A stretch of DNA of 64,000 bases from Halorussus ruber (GTDB lineage: Archaea > Halobacteriota > Halobacteria > Halobacteriales > Haladaptataceae): assembly GCF_004765785.1 (NCBI RefSeq), contig NZ_SBIT01000017.1:1-64000 (forward strand), read 5' to 3'. Below, in pieces: positions 24,634 through 33,740 of the stretch. Made by a program: the position numbers and the translations under genes. Position 1 is the first letter of the stretch. Every line of letters starts with the position of its first letter. The notes under the pieces were generated by a model. It searched no databases. It was not told where the DNA came from and saw only the letters and a list, made by a program, of their open reading frames with translations.

Positions 24634-25167
24634 TCAGTACCAGATGTCCTTGAAGTCGCACTCGACGGGTTCGCTCGTGACGTTCTGGGCCAGCGCCATC
24701 GTGGTCAGCGCCACGTCCGTGTCCGCCGTGAACTCTCCGTCCTCCTCGCGCCACTCGCAGACGGCGACGCCGACTTCGAGTTCCCAGTCGCAGATGGTCA
24801 TCAGCCACTCGTCCGGGAGGTCACCCACGTCGTCTTCGAGCGTGACCCGGAAGAGATACTTGTACGTCGTCTCGTATCGGTCGCTGATGTCCTCGCCCGC
24901 CATGTACTCGGGGAAGGTCGGCGTGCCGAACAACTGGACGAGGCGGTAGAGCGCGGTCCCCACGTCGCCCTCGACCGGTTCGCCCGGGGCGTCGCTCATC
25001 GGGGCGCGCACGTCGAGGTCCTCGCGCTCGTTGACCACGTCCTCGACCAACACCTCGCCGTCGTCCCGCCTGCGCCGTATCTCCTCTTGGGTAATCGGTT
25101 CGAGGACGAGGTTCTGTAGCTTCTCCAAATCGGGCGCATCGGGGTGGGAGCGAACGTCTACGGGCAT
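24634..25167 (-). CDS. Acidic soluble protein of unknown function
   Basis: This 177-residue protein is acidic and has no membrane segment. Two Cys residues near the C-terminal half (ICDWELEVGVAVCEW) and a third at ECDFKDIWY are notable, but no metal site pattern is obvious. It starts two bases before the end of the upstream small membrane gene, so the two are surely co-transcribed. Function is not recognised. Confidence 0.65.
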   Translation of the reverse strand: MPVDVRSHPDAPDLEKLQNLVLEPITQEEIRRRRDDGEVLVEDVVNEREDLDVRAPMSDAPGEPVEGDVGTALYRLVQLFGTPTFPEYMAGEDISDRYETTYKYLFRVTLEDDVGDLPDEWLMTICDWELEVGVAVCEWREEDGEFTADTDVALTTMALAQNVTSEPVECDFKDIWY

Positions 25168-25169
25168 GA

Positions 25170-25421
25170 TTAGTAGGCGAAGTAGGTGAAGCCCTTCCAG
25201 CCGAGATAGCCCACGACCAGCGAGACGATACCGACGGCGGTGACACTCAACGCCTCAGTATTGCTGATGGCTCCCTGTTCGATGGGGTGCAGGTCGAAGA
25301 ACAGGGTGACGCCGGTGGTGATGAGGATGTAGCCGACGACGATGCCGAGCAGCATGACTGCCAACGATGTGAAACCCGCGGGACCGCGGAGGGGTTTCGG
25401 CACTTGTTCGCGTATCGCCAT
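25170..25421 (-). CDS. Small two-span membrane protein, 83 residues
   Basis: The N terminus is amphipathic (MAIREQVPKPLRG), followed by spans near 18-40 and 57-75 separated by a short outer loop (DLHPIEQGAISN). No domain is recognised. The layout of soluble and membrane genes suggests a small membrane complex. Confidence 0.62.
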   Translation of the reverse strand: MAIREQVPKPLRGPAGFTSLAVMLLGIVVGYILITTGVTLFFDLHPIEQGAISNTEALSVTAVGIVSLVVGYLGWKGFTYFAY

Positions 25422-25462
25422 GGTTTGTGGTATTATTCGCCAAGGTTAAAAGTTCCGCACTT

Positions 25463-25897
25463 TCACTCGCGCGAATCCGTTTCGCCCTCGCCACGCGCGT
25501 CGTCCGGCTCCTCGCCCCGCGTCTCACCGCCCCGCGTCTCACCGCCCCGCGAATCGTCCCGCGCGTCGCCGTCGACGTGTTCGAGGCCGTCACCGCCGAG
25601 CGGCGACATCTCGGAATCGAACTCGCCGGTCTGGTCGGGGTCTGGCGAGGAGTCGCCCACCTGCTCGGACCGGGTCGGTTGGTCGGAGGGCGTCGAGACG
25701 TACTCCTCGGCGGGCGTCTTGAACCGGTAGCCGAGCGCGATGAAGATGCTCCCGAGTATCACTCGGATGACGACGTACGGCGAGGTCAGCCCGTAGGTGC
25801 CTTGCACGACGCCGCCGTGGAGGGCCTCGCCCACGAGGAGCGCCCCGACCACGAGCAGGACCGTACTCAACATCGCCAAGAACCGTACTGAAATCAC
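25463..25897 (-). CDS. Two-span membrane protein with acidic tail
   Basis: This 144-residue protein has two N-terminal spans (about 7-25 and 38-58) and a long acidic cytoplasmic tail carrying RGGET repeats near residues 118-130. It is the first gene of the four-gene minus-strand cluster ending at 24413 and diverges from the large pilus operon at 26233. The tail is low complexity; function is unknown. Confidence 0.65.
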   Translation of the reverse strand: MISVRFLAMLSTVLLVVGALLVGEALHGGVVQGTYGLTSPYVVIRVILGSIFIALGYRFKTPAEEYVSTPSDQPTRSEQVGDSSPDPDQTGEFDSEMSPLGGDGLEHVDGDARDDSRGGETRGGETRGEEPDDARGEGETDSRE

Positions 25898-26232
25898 GCA
25901 CGGGGGTTGTGAGTCCCGGCAATTACGCCTTCCGGTTCGAGTCCGATTCCCGAGGGGTCCGGCGCGCGCCGGAAATACCCCCGCGATTTCCGGGTGGAAA
26001 CGACACCGTACTCCGCCGTCGTATCACGAATCGATGTAATCGAGCCGAGGAGCCGCCGAAAAATCGGATTCACCGCTCTGTCACCGAACTCGCCCGGCGG
26101 ATACGTATCAGATTGTTATCCTCTCGGCCAAAATTTTCATTATGTCTCCATTGAGGATGTAAAGTAAACTATGACGACGTATCTTTTCTCTGTTACAAGG
26201 TTTTTTGCGTCATTAGGCGAGGGGAATAGTCA
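25898..26232. other. Divergent intergenic region
   Basis: This stretch separates the small membrane cluster from the pilus operon. It grows AT-rich towards 26100-26200, with TGTAAAGTAAAC near 26158 as a possible TATA for the pilB-like gene. A GAGGGG motif 9-14 bases before the ATG at 26233 may act in ribosome binding. No gene is seen. Confidence 0.4.
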
Positions 26233-29200
26233 ATGAGCGACGAACGGGACGCCGGGGACGTCATCCCCGACGAAGAACCACGGCGGGACGACGGTCGTCC
26301 GGACGGCGAACAATCGGACGACGGGAGCGAGAGCGGACCTGCGCGCGCCGACGAGTCCGAGGTCGAAGACGAAACAACCGCGGACCGACCGGGAGACGGC
26401 GAATCGGAGGAAGCCGAACCGGAAGACGGCGACGACTCCGAGGGTATTGGAAATGCCGACGACTCCGCGACCGACGCAGAAGAGGAATCCGAGGCTGACT
26501 CCGAGGAGTCCGACGAGTCCGACTCCGAGAGAGAGTCTGATTCCGACGAGACCGACGACGCTGATGAGACTAGCGACGAGTCCGACGACACCGAGGAGGA
26601 CGATGATGAATCCGACACCGAGGAGTCCGACGACGGGTCCGACACAGACGAGTCCGGAACTGACGACGAGTCCGGCACCGACGACGAACCCGGTACCGAG
26701 GAGGGCGACTCCGACGCGGGACCGGACTCGCTCGGCATCTCCGACGAGCAGTTGGCCAGCGCGGGCGTCAGCGTCGGCGAGTACGACTGGGAGGACTTCA
26801 AAGCGGAGTTCTTCTACGAGAACGGAAGCCCGCCGACCAACTGGCGGGGGAAGGCCCTCCCCTTCGAGGCCGAGGAGTACCTCGGCCACGACCCCGCCGA
26901 GACCGCCGACGTGGTCGAGGAGGGTGCCGAGACCGCCGAGGGCCTGAGCGCCTACTTCGAGGACTTCCTCGACCCACAGCAAACCCCCGTCGCGCTCGGG
27001 GAGTACCTCTGGGAGCACTTCCGCTACGAGTACTACTACGAGGAGGACGACGACGAGAAGATTTTGCCCCGCGACGAGTCGGGCGAGGTCGTCCCCTTCG
27101 ACCGGAGCGAGTGGGTCGGCCACGACGACTTCCCGGCCAGCGTCTTCGAGGCCAGCACCGCCGTCACGGACCTGAGCGGGAGCTTCGAGGAGTGGCTGAA
27201 CCCCGAGACCACGCCCGTCACCAAGGGCGAGTACTACTGGGAACACTTCAAGTACGAGTACTACTACACCGACACCGACGTTACCGCCCCGGAGCGTCCC
27301 CGCGACGACGAGGGCGAAATCGACCGCTTCGACGAGGAGGAGTGGCTGGGCTTCCCCGAGGAGAACATCGAGGAACTCCTCGCGGAGGGCGCACACGACG
27401 CCCGAAAGCTCCTGCAAATCGAGGACGAGCGCACCCTCGACGTGCCCGAGGACTTGGACGAGGACGCCTTCTTCTCGACGGTCGAGGGCCACACCACGGT
27501 CGCAAACCGCTACGACCTCGAAAAGGAGGTCGCGCTCCCCAAGAAACAGCACTTCCGCGAAGTAGACCGCTACTGGGTCAACAAGCCCTTCTCGTTCGTC
27601 GTCATCTTCCACTCCGAGAAGGAAAACGAGACCAAGTACTATCTGGTGGAACCCTACTGCACGCCCATCGAGGAGGACCTGCGAGACTTCCTGACCAAGA
27701 AGCTCCGGTCGGCAATCAAGTACTCCAGCGACGAGGTGGTCGTGGAGGCCGAAGAGGAGGAACGCGAGGAGGTCATCGAGCGCGAGACCCTCGAACTGCT
27801 CGCGCGCTACGACCTCTACGCCGAGAACGACGGCGAGCGCGCCGACCAGATGAGAGACCTCCTCGAACGCTACGACGAGACCAGAGACGCGGTCTCGGCC
27901 TACGTCGAGCGCCTCCGCGAGGAGACCAACGAGGCGTTCGAACCCATCCGCGAGGCCCTCGAAAGCCAGCGAGGCGGGGAGGGCGACGAAGCGGGTGCCG
28001 AAGTCGAGGCAATCGAGGACGACGCTGAAGAGGACGAGGAAGACGACGCTGAGGCCGACGAGGAGGCCGAAATCGACGCCGAACCGTCGCCCGAGGCCGA
28101 CCCCGAAAACGATAAAGTCGCCGCGGACGGAGGTGCGGTCGAAGACGACAGCGAAGCCGAGGCGGAACCGGCCTCGCCGGAAAGTCCCGACTCGCCCGAA
28201 GGGCCAGATGCCGCGGGCGACGAGTCAGCCGACCTGCCCGCGACGACCGACGAGAGCGAGACGGGAGAAGCTGACGACCTCCCGGCGACGACCGACGAGG
28301 AGGCCGACCGCGGACCCCGCATCCGACTCGACGAGTACCTCGACCTCGACTTCGAGGCCGAGGGGAGCCTGCGCGAGCAGGTCCGGGCCGCCTTCGAGGC
28401 CAAAATCGAGGAACTGGAACCCGACGAGTCGGGCGGCCTCGACGGCATCATGGTCCGGCCCGAACCGGTCCTCATCGAGGAGGACAACGAGGACCTCTCG
28501 GAGTATCAGACCGAGAAACTCCTCTACTACCTGAAACGGGACTTCACGGGTTACGAGCGCATCGACGGCATCAAACACGACATCAACGTCGAGGACATCT
28601 CCTGCGACGGCTACAACTCGCCCGTCTTCGTCTACCACACCGACTACGAGCAGGTCATCAGCAACGTCTACCACGGCGAGTCCGAGTTGGACGACTTCGT
28701 GGTCAAGATGGCCCAGCGGTCGGGCAAGGGCATCTCGAAGCGCCAACCGCAGGTCGACGCCACCCTGCCGGACGGCTCTCGCGCCCAGCTCACCCTCGGC
28801 CGGGAGGTCTCCGACCACGGGACCAACTACACCATCCGGCAGTTCAAGGACGTGCCGTTCACGCCCATCGACCTCGTGAACTGGAACACCTTCTCGCTGG
28901 AGGAGATGGCGTTCATGTGGCTCGCCATCGAGAACCACAAGTCGCTCATCTTCGCCGGCGGTACCGCGTCCGGGAAGACGACCAGCCTGAACGCGGTGTC
29001 GCTGTTCATCCCGAGTAACTCCAAAATCGTCTCCATCGAGGACACCCGCGAGGTCGAGTTGCCCCAGCGCAACTGGATTGCCTCGGTCACGCGGCCCTCC
29101 TTCTCCGACGACGACAAGGGCGACGTGGACGAGTTCGACCTGCTGGAGGCCGCCCTCCGCCAGCGCCCCGACTACATCGTGATGGGCGAGATTCGGGGCG

Positions 29201-30483
29201 AGGAGGGTCGCACCCTCTTCCAGGTCATGTCCACGGGCCACACCACCTACACCACCTTCCACGCCGACACGGTCGGCGAGGTCCTCAAGCGATTCACGAC
29301 CGAACCCATCAACGTCTCCAAGACCCTGTTCACCGCGCTCGACTTGGTCTCCATCCAGACCCAGACCCGAGTGCAGGGGAGCAAGGTCCGCCGGAACAAG
29401 TCCTTGACGGAAATCAACGAGTACAACGCCGAGAACGACGAAATCAACGTCCAAGACATCTTCCAGTGGCGCGCGGAGGACGACGAGTTCATGCGCCTCT
29501 CGGGGTCGAACACGATGGACGAAATCATGTTCGACCGCGGGTGGGACCGCGACCAACTGGAGCGGGAAATCTTGAAGCGCCGGGTCATCCTCGCGTACCT
29601 CATCAAGAACGGTCTCAACAAGTACGCGCAGGTCGCCGCCACCGTGCAGGCGTTCATCAACGACCCCGACACCATCCTGACGCTGGTGGCCAACGAGAAA
29701 CTGGAAGAAAGCCTGCAGGACCTCCGAGAGATGGAGAGCGTCCAAATCAACGTCGACCCCAAGAAAGAGGAGATGGTGCCCCGACCCGACCCCGGCGAGG
29801 AGACCTACGAACTCGCCAAGGGCATCCTCGCGGAGGCCGAGGACCGATTGCTGGACGACTACCGCGGCGCGGACGCCGACGTGGAGGGACTGGCGGTCGC
29901 GCTGGCCGAGTCCGCCGAACCCACCGACGCGCCCGCCGAAATCGAGGCCGACCCCGGCGCGGGCGACCAACCCGACGCGCCCTTCGGCGGCGACATCCTC
30001 GACTCCGAGAGCGTCGGCGGCGAGGGTCTCGGCGGCGAAGACCTCGACGGCGAAAGTGGTGGCGGCGCGGACCTCGAAGGCGAGGGCCGCGGCGACACCG
30101 CCGACGAGAGTGGCACCGAGCGCGGACGGGTCCAAGACACCGAGTCGGTCGGTCCGGAGGACAGCGTCCGCAACCCCAACGACGCCGGGGAACTGGGTAG
30201 CTTCCCCGAGAGCTACAACGAGAGTGCCGAGGAGACCGACGGAGACGACGAGCTAGGTAACCTCGCCGAGGACCTCGTGCCGGAGGACGAGTCCGAGGGT
30301 GTCGACCCCGAGGGCGTCGAACCGGGGAGCGTCGAGACCGACCCCGAGAGCGACGACGGGGGCGACTCGTTCGGTGACTTCGAGGCCGCCTTCGACGCGG
30401 ACGATGGCGGCGACGAGCGCGGAGACGACGGCCGCGAGGACGACCGGTTCGGAGACGCCGACAGCGAGGAGGACGCAACATGA
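26233..30483 (+). CDS. Giant type II/IV secretion ATPase (PilB-like) with N-terminal repeats
   Basis: A 1416-residue ATPase heading the pilus-like operon. The first 170 residues are Asp/Glu/Ser-rich and disordered. Three modules follow, each opening with a GEYxWExFKxEYYY-type motif at about residues 180, 255 and 331 (spacing 75-76). Next come a DRYWVN domain (about 447), a second acidic linker (about 575-690), and the ATPase core with Walker A GGTASGKTT near 909, Asp box IEDTREVEL, Walker B VMGEIRGEE near 981 and His box GHTTYTTFHAD near 1002. The C-terminal 180 residues are again acidic and Gly-rich. The ATPase of the smaller PilB at 583 lacks the repeats. It overlaps the PilC start by four bases. 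Confidence 0.92.
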   Translation: MSDERDAGDVIPDEEPRRDDGRPDGEQSDDGSESGPARADESEVEDETTADRPGDGESEEAEPEDGDDSEGIGNADDSATDAEEESEADSEESDESDSERESDSDETDDADETSDESDDTEEDDDESDTEESDDGSDTDESGTDDESGTDDEPGTEEGDSDAGPDSLGISDEQLASAGVSVGEYDWEDFKAEFFYENGSPPTNWRGKALPFEAEEYLGHDPAETADVVEEGAETAEGLSAYFEDFLDPQQTPVALGEYLWEHFRYEYYYEEDDDEKILPRDESGEVVPFDRSEWVGHDDFPASVFEASTAVTDLSGSFEEWLNPETTPVTKGEYYWEHFKYEYYYTDTDVTAPERPRDDEGEIDRFDEEEWLGFPEENIEELLAEGAHDARKLLQIEDERTLDVPEDLDEDAFFSTVEGHTTVANRYDLEKEVALPKKQHFREVDRYWVNKPFSFVVIFHSEKENETKYYLVEPYCTPIEEDLRDFLTKKLRSAIKYSSDEVVVEAEEEEREEVIERETLELLARYDLYAENDGERADQMRDLLERYDETRDAVSAYVERLREETNEAFEPIREALESQRGGEGDEAGAEVEAIEDDAEEDEEDDAEADEEAEIDAEPSPEADPENDKVAADGGAVEDDSEAEAEPASPESPDSPEGPDAAGDESADLPATTDESETGEADDLPATTDEEADRGPRIRLDEYLDLDFEAEGSLREQVRAAFEAKIEELEPDESGGLDGIMVRPEPVLIEEDNEDLSEYQTEKLLYYLKRDFTGYERIDGIKHDINVEDISCDGYNSPVFVYHTDYEQVISNVYHGESELDDFVVKMAQRSGKGISKRQPQVDATLPDGSRAQLTLGREVSDHGTNYTIRQFKDVPFTPIDLVNWNTFSLEEMAFMWLAIENHKSLIFAGGTASGKTTSLNAVSLFIPSNSKIVSIEDTREVELPQRNWIASVTRPSFSDDDKGDVDEFDLLEAALRQRPDYIVMGEIRGEEGRTLFQVMSTGHTTYTTFHADTVGEVLKRFTTEPINVSKTLFTALDLVSIQTQTRVQGSKVRRNKSLTEINEYNAENDEINVQDIFQWRAEDDEFMRLSGSNTMDEIMFDRGWDRDQLEREILKRRVILAYLIKNGLNKYAQVAATVQAFINDPDTILTLVANEKLEESLQDLREMESVQINVDPKKEEMVPRPDPGEETYELAKGILAEAEDRLLDDYRGADADVEGLAVALAESAEPTDAPAEIEADPGAGDQPDAPFGGDILDSESVGGEGLGGEDLDGESGGGADLEGEGRGDTADESGTERGRVQDTESVGPEDSVRNPNDAGELGSFPESYNESAEETDGDDELGNLAEDLVPEDESEGVDPEGVEPGSVETDPESDDGGDSFGDFEAAFDADDGGDERGDDGREDDRFGDADSEEDAT

Positions 30484-32504
30484 GCCACGGGAACGCCGGA
30501 AACCCCGAGCGGTCGGCCGACTCGCTGGCCGACGTGTTCTATCCCCTGTTCGACTATCTCTTCGACGAGGACGGCGACTTCGTGGACGACGTGGAAACCA
30601 AACTCGCCGAGGCCCGGATGCCCGACACCGTGGAACTGTACCTCTCGCGGGGGCTGGCAATCGGCGTGCTGGCGGGCGTCCTCCTCTGGTTGGTCGGCCT
30701 GTTCGTGGGCTACGCCCTGTTCGTGACGGGCATCGTGGAGGTCGGCGTCCTCATCGGCGTCCCGGTGCCCAACGACACGGTGCTTCGCATCATCGAGTTA
30801 CTGAAGGTCCCGGCGCTGGTGGTGGCCAGCGGCTTCGTCTTCGGCGCAATCGGGTTCGCCGTCGGCTTCGGCGTCATCGTCGCCATCCCCTACATGCGGG
30901 CCAGCGAGAGGGAGCGGGAAATCAACATGCTCCTGCCCGACGCCATCTCGTTCATGTACGCCCTCTCCATCGGGGGCCTGAACCAGTTGGAGATTCTCGA
31001 AGCGATGGCGAAGGCCGACGACACCTACGGCGAGGTCGCCCGCGAGTTCCAGTCCATCGTCCAAGAGACCGAGTACTTCGACACCGACTACCGGACCGCG
31101 ATTCGCAAGCGGTCGCTGGAGACGCCCAGCGACGAGTTGGGTCAGTTTCTGACGGACATGCTCTCCATCGTCAACTCCGGGGGCGACATGAGCGACTTCC
31201 TGGACGACAAGAAGGACAAGCACATGCGCACCGCCAAGCAGGAACAGGAGATGACCTTGGAGACGCTGGAGCTGTTCGGCGAGATGTACATGACCCTGTC
31301 TCTGTTTCCGCTCCTGCTCATCATCATCCTCGTCATCATGTCGATGCTCGGGCAGGCCAAGCAGTCGATGCTCTACGCGACGGTCTACGGGCTGATTCCC
31401 CTGACCGGGGTGGGCTTCCTCGTGCTGGTCTCGACGGTCAAGCAGGACGACCCCGGCGACGGCTACCTGAATCCGTCTGACGGGGGCGACCGCCTCGAAG
31501 CCACGACCGGCGCGGGCCTGCTCCACCTCGGCCTCATCGAGAAGTACGTCGGCGAGTTCTCGGTCTTCGACCGCATCAAGAGCCGGGAGGGGACCTACGA
31601 GACCATCGAACTGCTCAAGCAACCGCACGTCTTCTTCCGCGAACGCCCGCTTTTCATCCTCGGGCTGACCGTTCCGGCCTCGCTGGTGCTGGTCGGCAAC
31701 GCGGTCTGGTCCGGCGCGGCACCCCGGACGTTCGACGGGATGGTCGCCCAACCCATCTGGGGGACGTTCATCTACGTCTACGTCCCGGTGTACGTCAACT
31801 TCCTGCCGCTGTCGATTTTCCACCTCTGGAACGTCCGGTCTCGGAAGGCGGTCATCGACAAGCTCTCGGACAACCTCCGGAAGCTCTCGTCGGCCAACGA
31901 CACCGGCCTGACCCTGCTGGAGTCCATCCGGACGGTCGCAGACACCTCCTCCGGAAAGCTGGCCGACGAGTTCGACGTGATTCACGCCAAGGTCGAGTAC
32001 GGGATGAGTCTCAAAGCCGCGCTCATCGAGTTCAACAACCGGTATCACATCCCGCGGTTGGCTCGGACCGTCAAGCTGGTCTCGAAGGCCCAAGAGGCCT
32101 CCAGCCAGATTACGGCGGTCCTCTCGACCGCGGCCCAAGCCAGCGAGAATCAGGACGACATCGCCCGCGAGCGCCGGTCGCGCTCCCGGATGCAGGTCGT
32201 CATCATCATCATGACCTACCTCACGCTGTTGGCGGTGATGGCGATTCTGAAGGTGAAGTTCCTCGACGTGATGGCCGGGCTATCGAGTCAGGCGTCGTCG
32301 TCCGGCGGCGGGGCCGGGGCGTCCCAGTTCGCTGGCGGCATCGACACCAACCTGCTGGCGATGCTGTTCTTCCACGCCGTGACCCTGCAGGCCATCCTGT
32401 CGGGGTTCATCGCGGGCTACATCCGCGACGCGTCGCTGCTGTCGGGCGTGAAGTTCGCGGTCGTCCTGCCGACCGTCGCGCTGATCGTGTTCATCTTCAT
32501 CTAA
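30480..32504 (+). CDS. Type IV pilus platform protein (PilC/TadC-like)
   Basis: A 674-residue membrane protein that starts in an ATGA overlap with the ATPase stop. Two T2SF-type domains are seen, at about residues 145-325 and 440-670, each followed by hydrophobic spans, with two further spans near 57-80 and 108-135. It would sit in the membrane as the platform on which the ATPase acts. It is more acidic and shorter than the PilC at 2294 and lacks that protein's Gly/Ala linker. Confidence 0.9.
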   Translation: MSHGNAGNPERSADSLADVFYPLFDYLFDEDGDFVDDVETKLAEARMPDTVELYLSRGLAIGVLAGVLLWLVGLFVGYALFVTGIVEVGVLIGVPVPNDTVLRIIELLKVPALVVASGFVFGAIGFAVGFGVIVAIPYMRASEREREINMLLPDAISFMYALSIGGLNQLEILEAMAKADDTYGEVAREFQSIVQETEYFDTDYRTAIRKRSLETPSDELGQFLTDMLSIVNSGGDMSDFLDDKKDKHMRTAKQEQEMTLETLELFGEMYMTLSLFPLLLIIILVIMSMLGQAKQSMLYATVYGLIPLTGVGFLVLVSTVKQDDPGDGYLNPSDGGDRLEATTGAGLLHLGLIEKYVGEFSVFDRIKSREGTYETIELLKQPHVFFRERPLFILGLTVPASLVLVGNAVWSGAAPRTFDGMVAQPIWGTFIYVYVPVYVNFLPLSIFHLWNVRSRKAVIDKLSDNLRKLSSANDTGLTLLESIRTVADTSSGKLADEFDVIHAKVEYGMSLKAALIEFNNRYHIPRLARTVKLVSKAQEASSQITAVLSTAAQASENQDDIARERRSRSRMQVVIIIMTYLTLLAVMAILKVKFLDVMAGLSSQASSSGGGAGASQFAGGIDTNLLAMLFFHAVTLQAILSGFIAGYIRDASLLSGVKFAVVLPTVALIVFIFI

Positions 32505-32506
32505 CC

Positions 32507-33067
32507 ATGCGCGCACAAACGACACTCGACTTCGCCATCGGGATGAGCGTCTTCCTGCTCACGGTCGCGTTCGTCGTCAGCTTCCTCCCCGGGATGTTCC
32601 AACCCTTCGAGGCGGGCGGCGGCGACGAAATCGTCGCGGCCGACCGGGTCGCCAACCAACTCAGCCGCAGTCTACTGGTCCGCGGCCCAGAGCCGTTTAT
32701 GCTCGACGATTCCTGCACCTCGCAGTTCTTCGCGCTCGCCGGGTCGCCCACCGAGTCGTCGCCGCCCGACTGCCGATTCGAGGGGACGACGCTACAGGAA
32801 CGGCTCGGACTCGCTGACGACGCCGACGTCAACGTCCAACTCGTCGGCGAGGACGCCGACGGCGACGGCGACCCCGACCTGCTCTGTTCCGACGGGGACG
32901 CCGACGGTGACGGCAACATCGTCATCGACGAGGAGGGCGACCAGTCGTGCGCCACCACGTTCGAGGCGGGCGAGACGCCGCCCGACGAGTCCGGGTCGGT
33001 CGTGGTCACCCGTCGAGTGGTCTCGATACAGCACCGCGAGGCGACGCTCCTCGTGAGGATGTGGTAG
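32507..33067 (+). CDS. Pilin-like single-span protein (DUF7287-type)
   Basis: This 186-residue protein begins MRAQTTLDFAIG followed by one hydrophobic helix (about 9-30), the layout of a class III-type pilin or pseudopilin, although the cleavage site is not canonical. The rest is external, acidic and carries a DGDGDPD/DADGDGN segment near residue 120 that resembles a calcium-binding loop. It starts two bases after pilC and is one of five such proteins in the operon. The family number is my recollection and less sure than the pilin-like class. Confidence 0.72.
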   Translation: MRAQTTLDFAIGMSVFLLTVAFVVSFLPGMFQPFEAGGGDEIVAADRVANQLSRSLLVRGPEPFMLDDSCTSQFFALAGSPTESSPPDCRFEGTTLQERLGLADDADVNVQLVGEDADGDGDPDLLCSDGDADGDGNIVIDEEGDQSCATTFEAGETPPDESGSVVVTRRVVSIQHREATLLVRMW

Positions 33068-33069
33068 CG

Positions 33070-33678
33070 ATGCGGGCACAGGCACACACCCTCGAAGGCG
33101 TCGTCGCCGGACTCCTGCTCGTCAGCGCGCTCGTCTTCGCGTATCAGGTGACGGCCGTGACGCCGCTGTCGGGCAGTACGTCGAGCCAGCACATCGAGAA
33201 CCAACAGCGAGCGACCGCCGAGGGCGCGCTCCAGACCACCGCCGAGTCGGGCGCGCTCAAGCGGGCGCTCCTCTTCTGGGACTCGGCGAACAAGAAGTTC
33301 CACGGCGCGGACAACGGCCAGCACTACACGAACACGCAGGACCCGCCCAATCGGTTCCTCGCCGCGATGGGGCGGACGTTCGCCGACCGCGGTATCGCGC
33401 TCAACGTCCACGTCGTCTACACCGACACGGGCGGCACCCGGCGGAGCCAGCAGTTGGTCTACCGGGGCGAACCCAGCGACAACGCGGCGACGGCGACGAC
33501 GACGCTCACGCTGTACGACAGCGACGTTCTCTACGCCGACCCGGACGGCGACGACGTGGCCGACCCGACGGGCACCGAAATCGGGGACGACCCCAACGCC
33601 TTCTACGTCCCCGACGCGGGGTCGAGCAGTAGCGTCTACAACGTCGTCGTGGTGGAGGTGACGGTATGGCGTCAGTAG
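33070..33678 (+). CDS. Pilin-like single-span protein (DUF7288-type)
   Basis: A 202-residue protein with N terminus MRAQAHTLEGVVAG and one helix (about 8-28), then an external domain that contains a DPDGDDVADPTGTE loop. The start at 33070 is chosen because it follows the previous stop by two bases and gives the family-typical N terminus; a longer upstream frame overlaps the previous gene. It should be an accessory subunit of the pilus-like machine. Confidence 0.72.
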   Translation: MRAQAHTLEGVVAGLLLVSALVFAYQVTAVTPLSGSTSSQHIENQQRATAEGALQTTAESGALKRALLFWDSANKKFHGADNGQHYTNTQDPPNRFLAAMGRTFADRGIALNVHVVYTDTGGTRRSQQLVYRGEPSDNAATATTTLTLYDSDVLYADPDGDDVADPTGTEIGDDPNAFYVPDAGSSSSVYNVVVVEVTVWRQ

Positions 33679-33740
33679 ACGAGTTAGTCGAGTGCGTTCG
33701 GCGGGAAACGAATAAAGAAGATTCTAAAACGATGAAAAAT

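Noticed and set aside
26233-27612. Long opposite-strand frames under the acidic pilB-like gene.
   Set aside because: Highly acidic GC-rich genes create long shadow frames on the other strand; these have no domain and contain Ser-only or Val/Leu-only runs.
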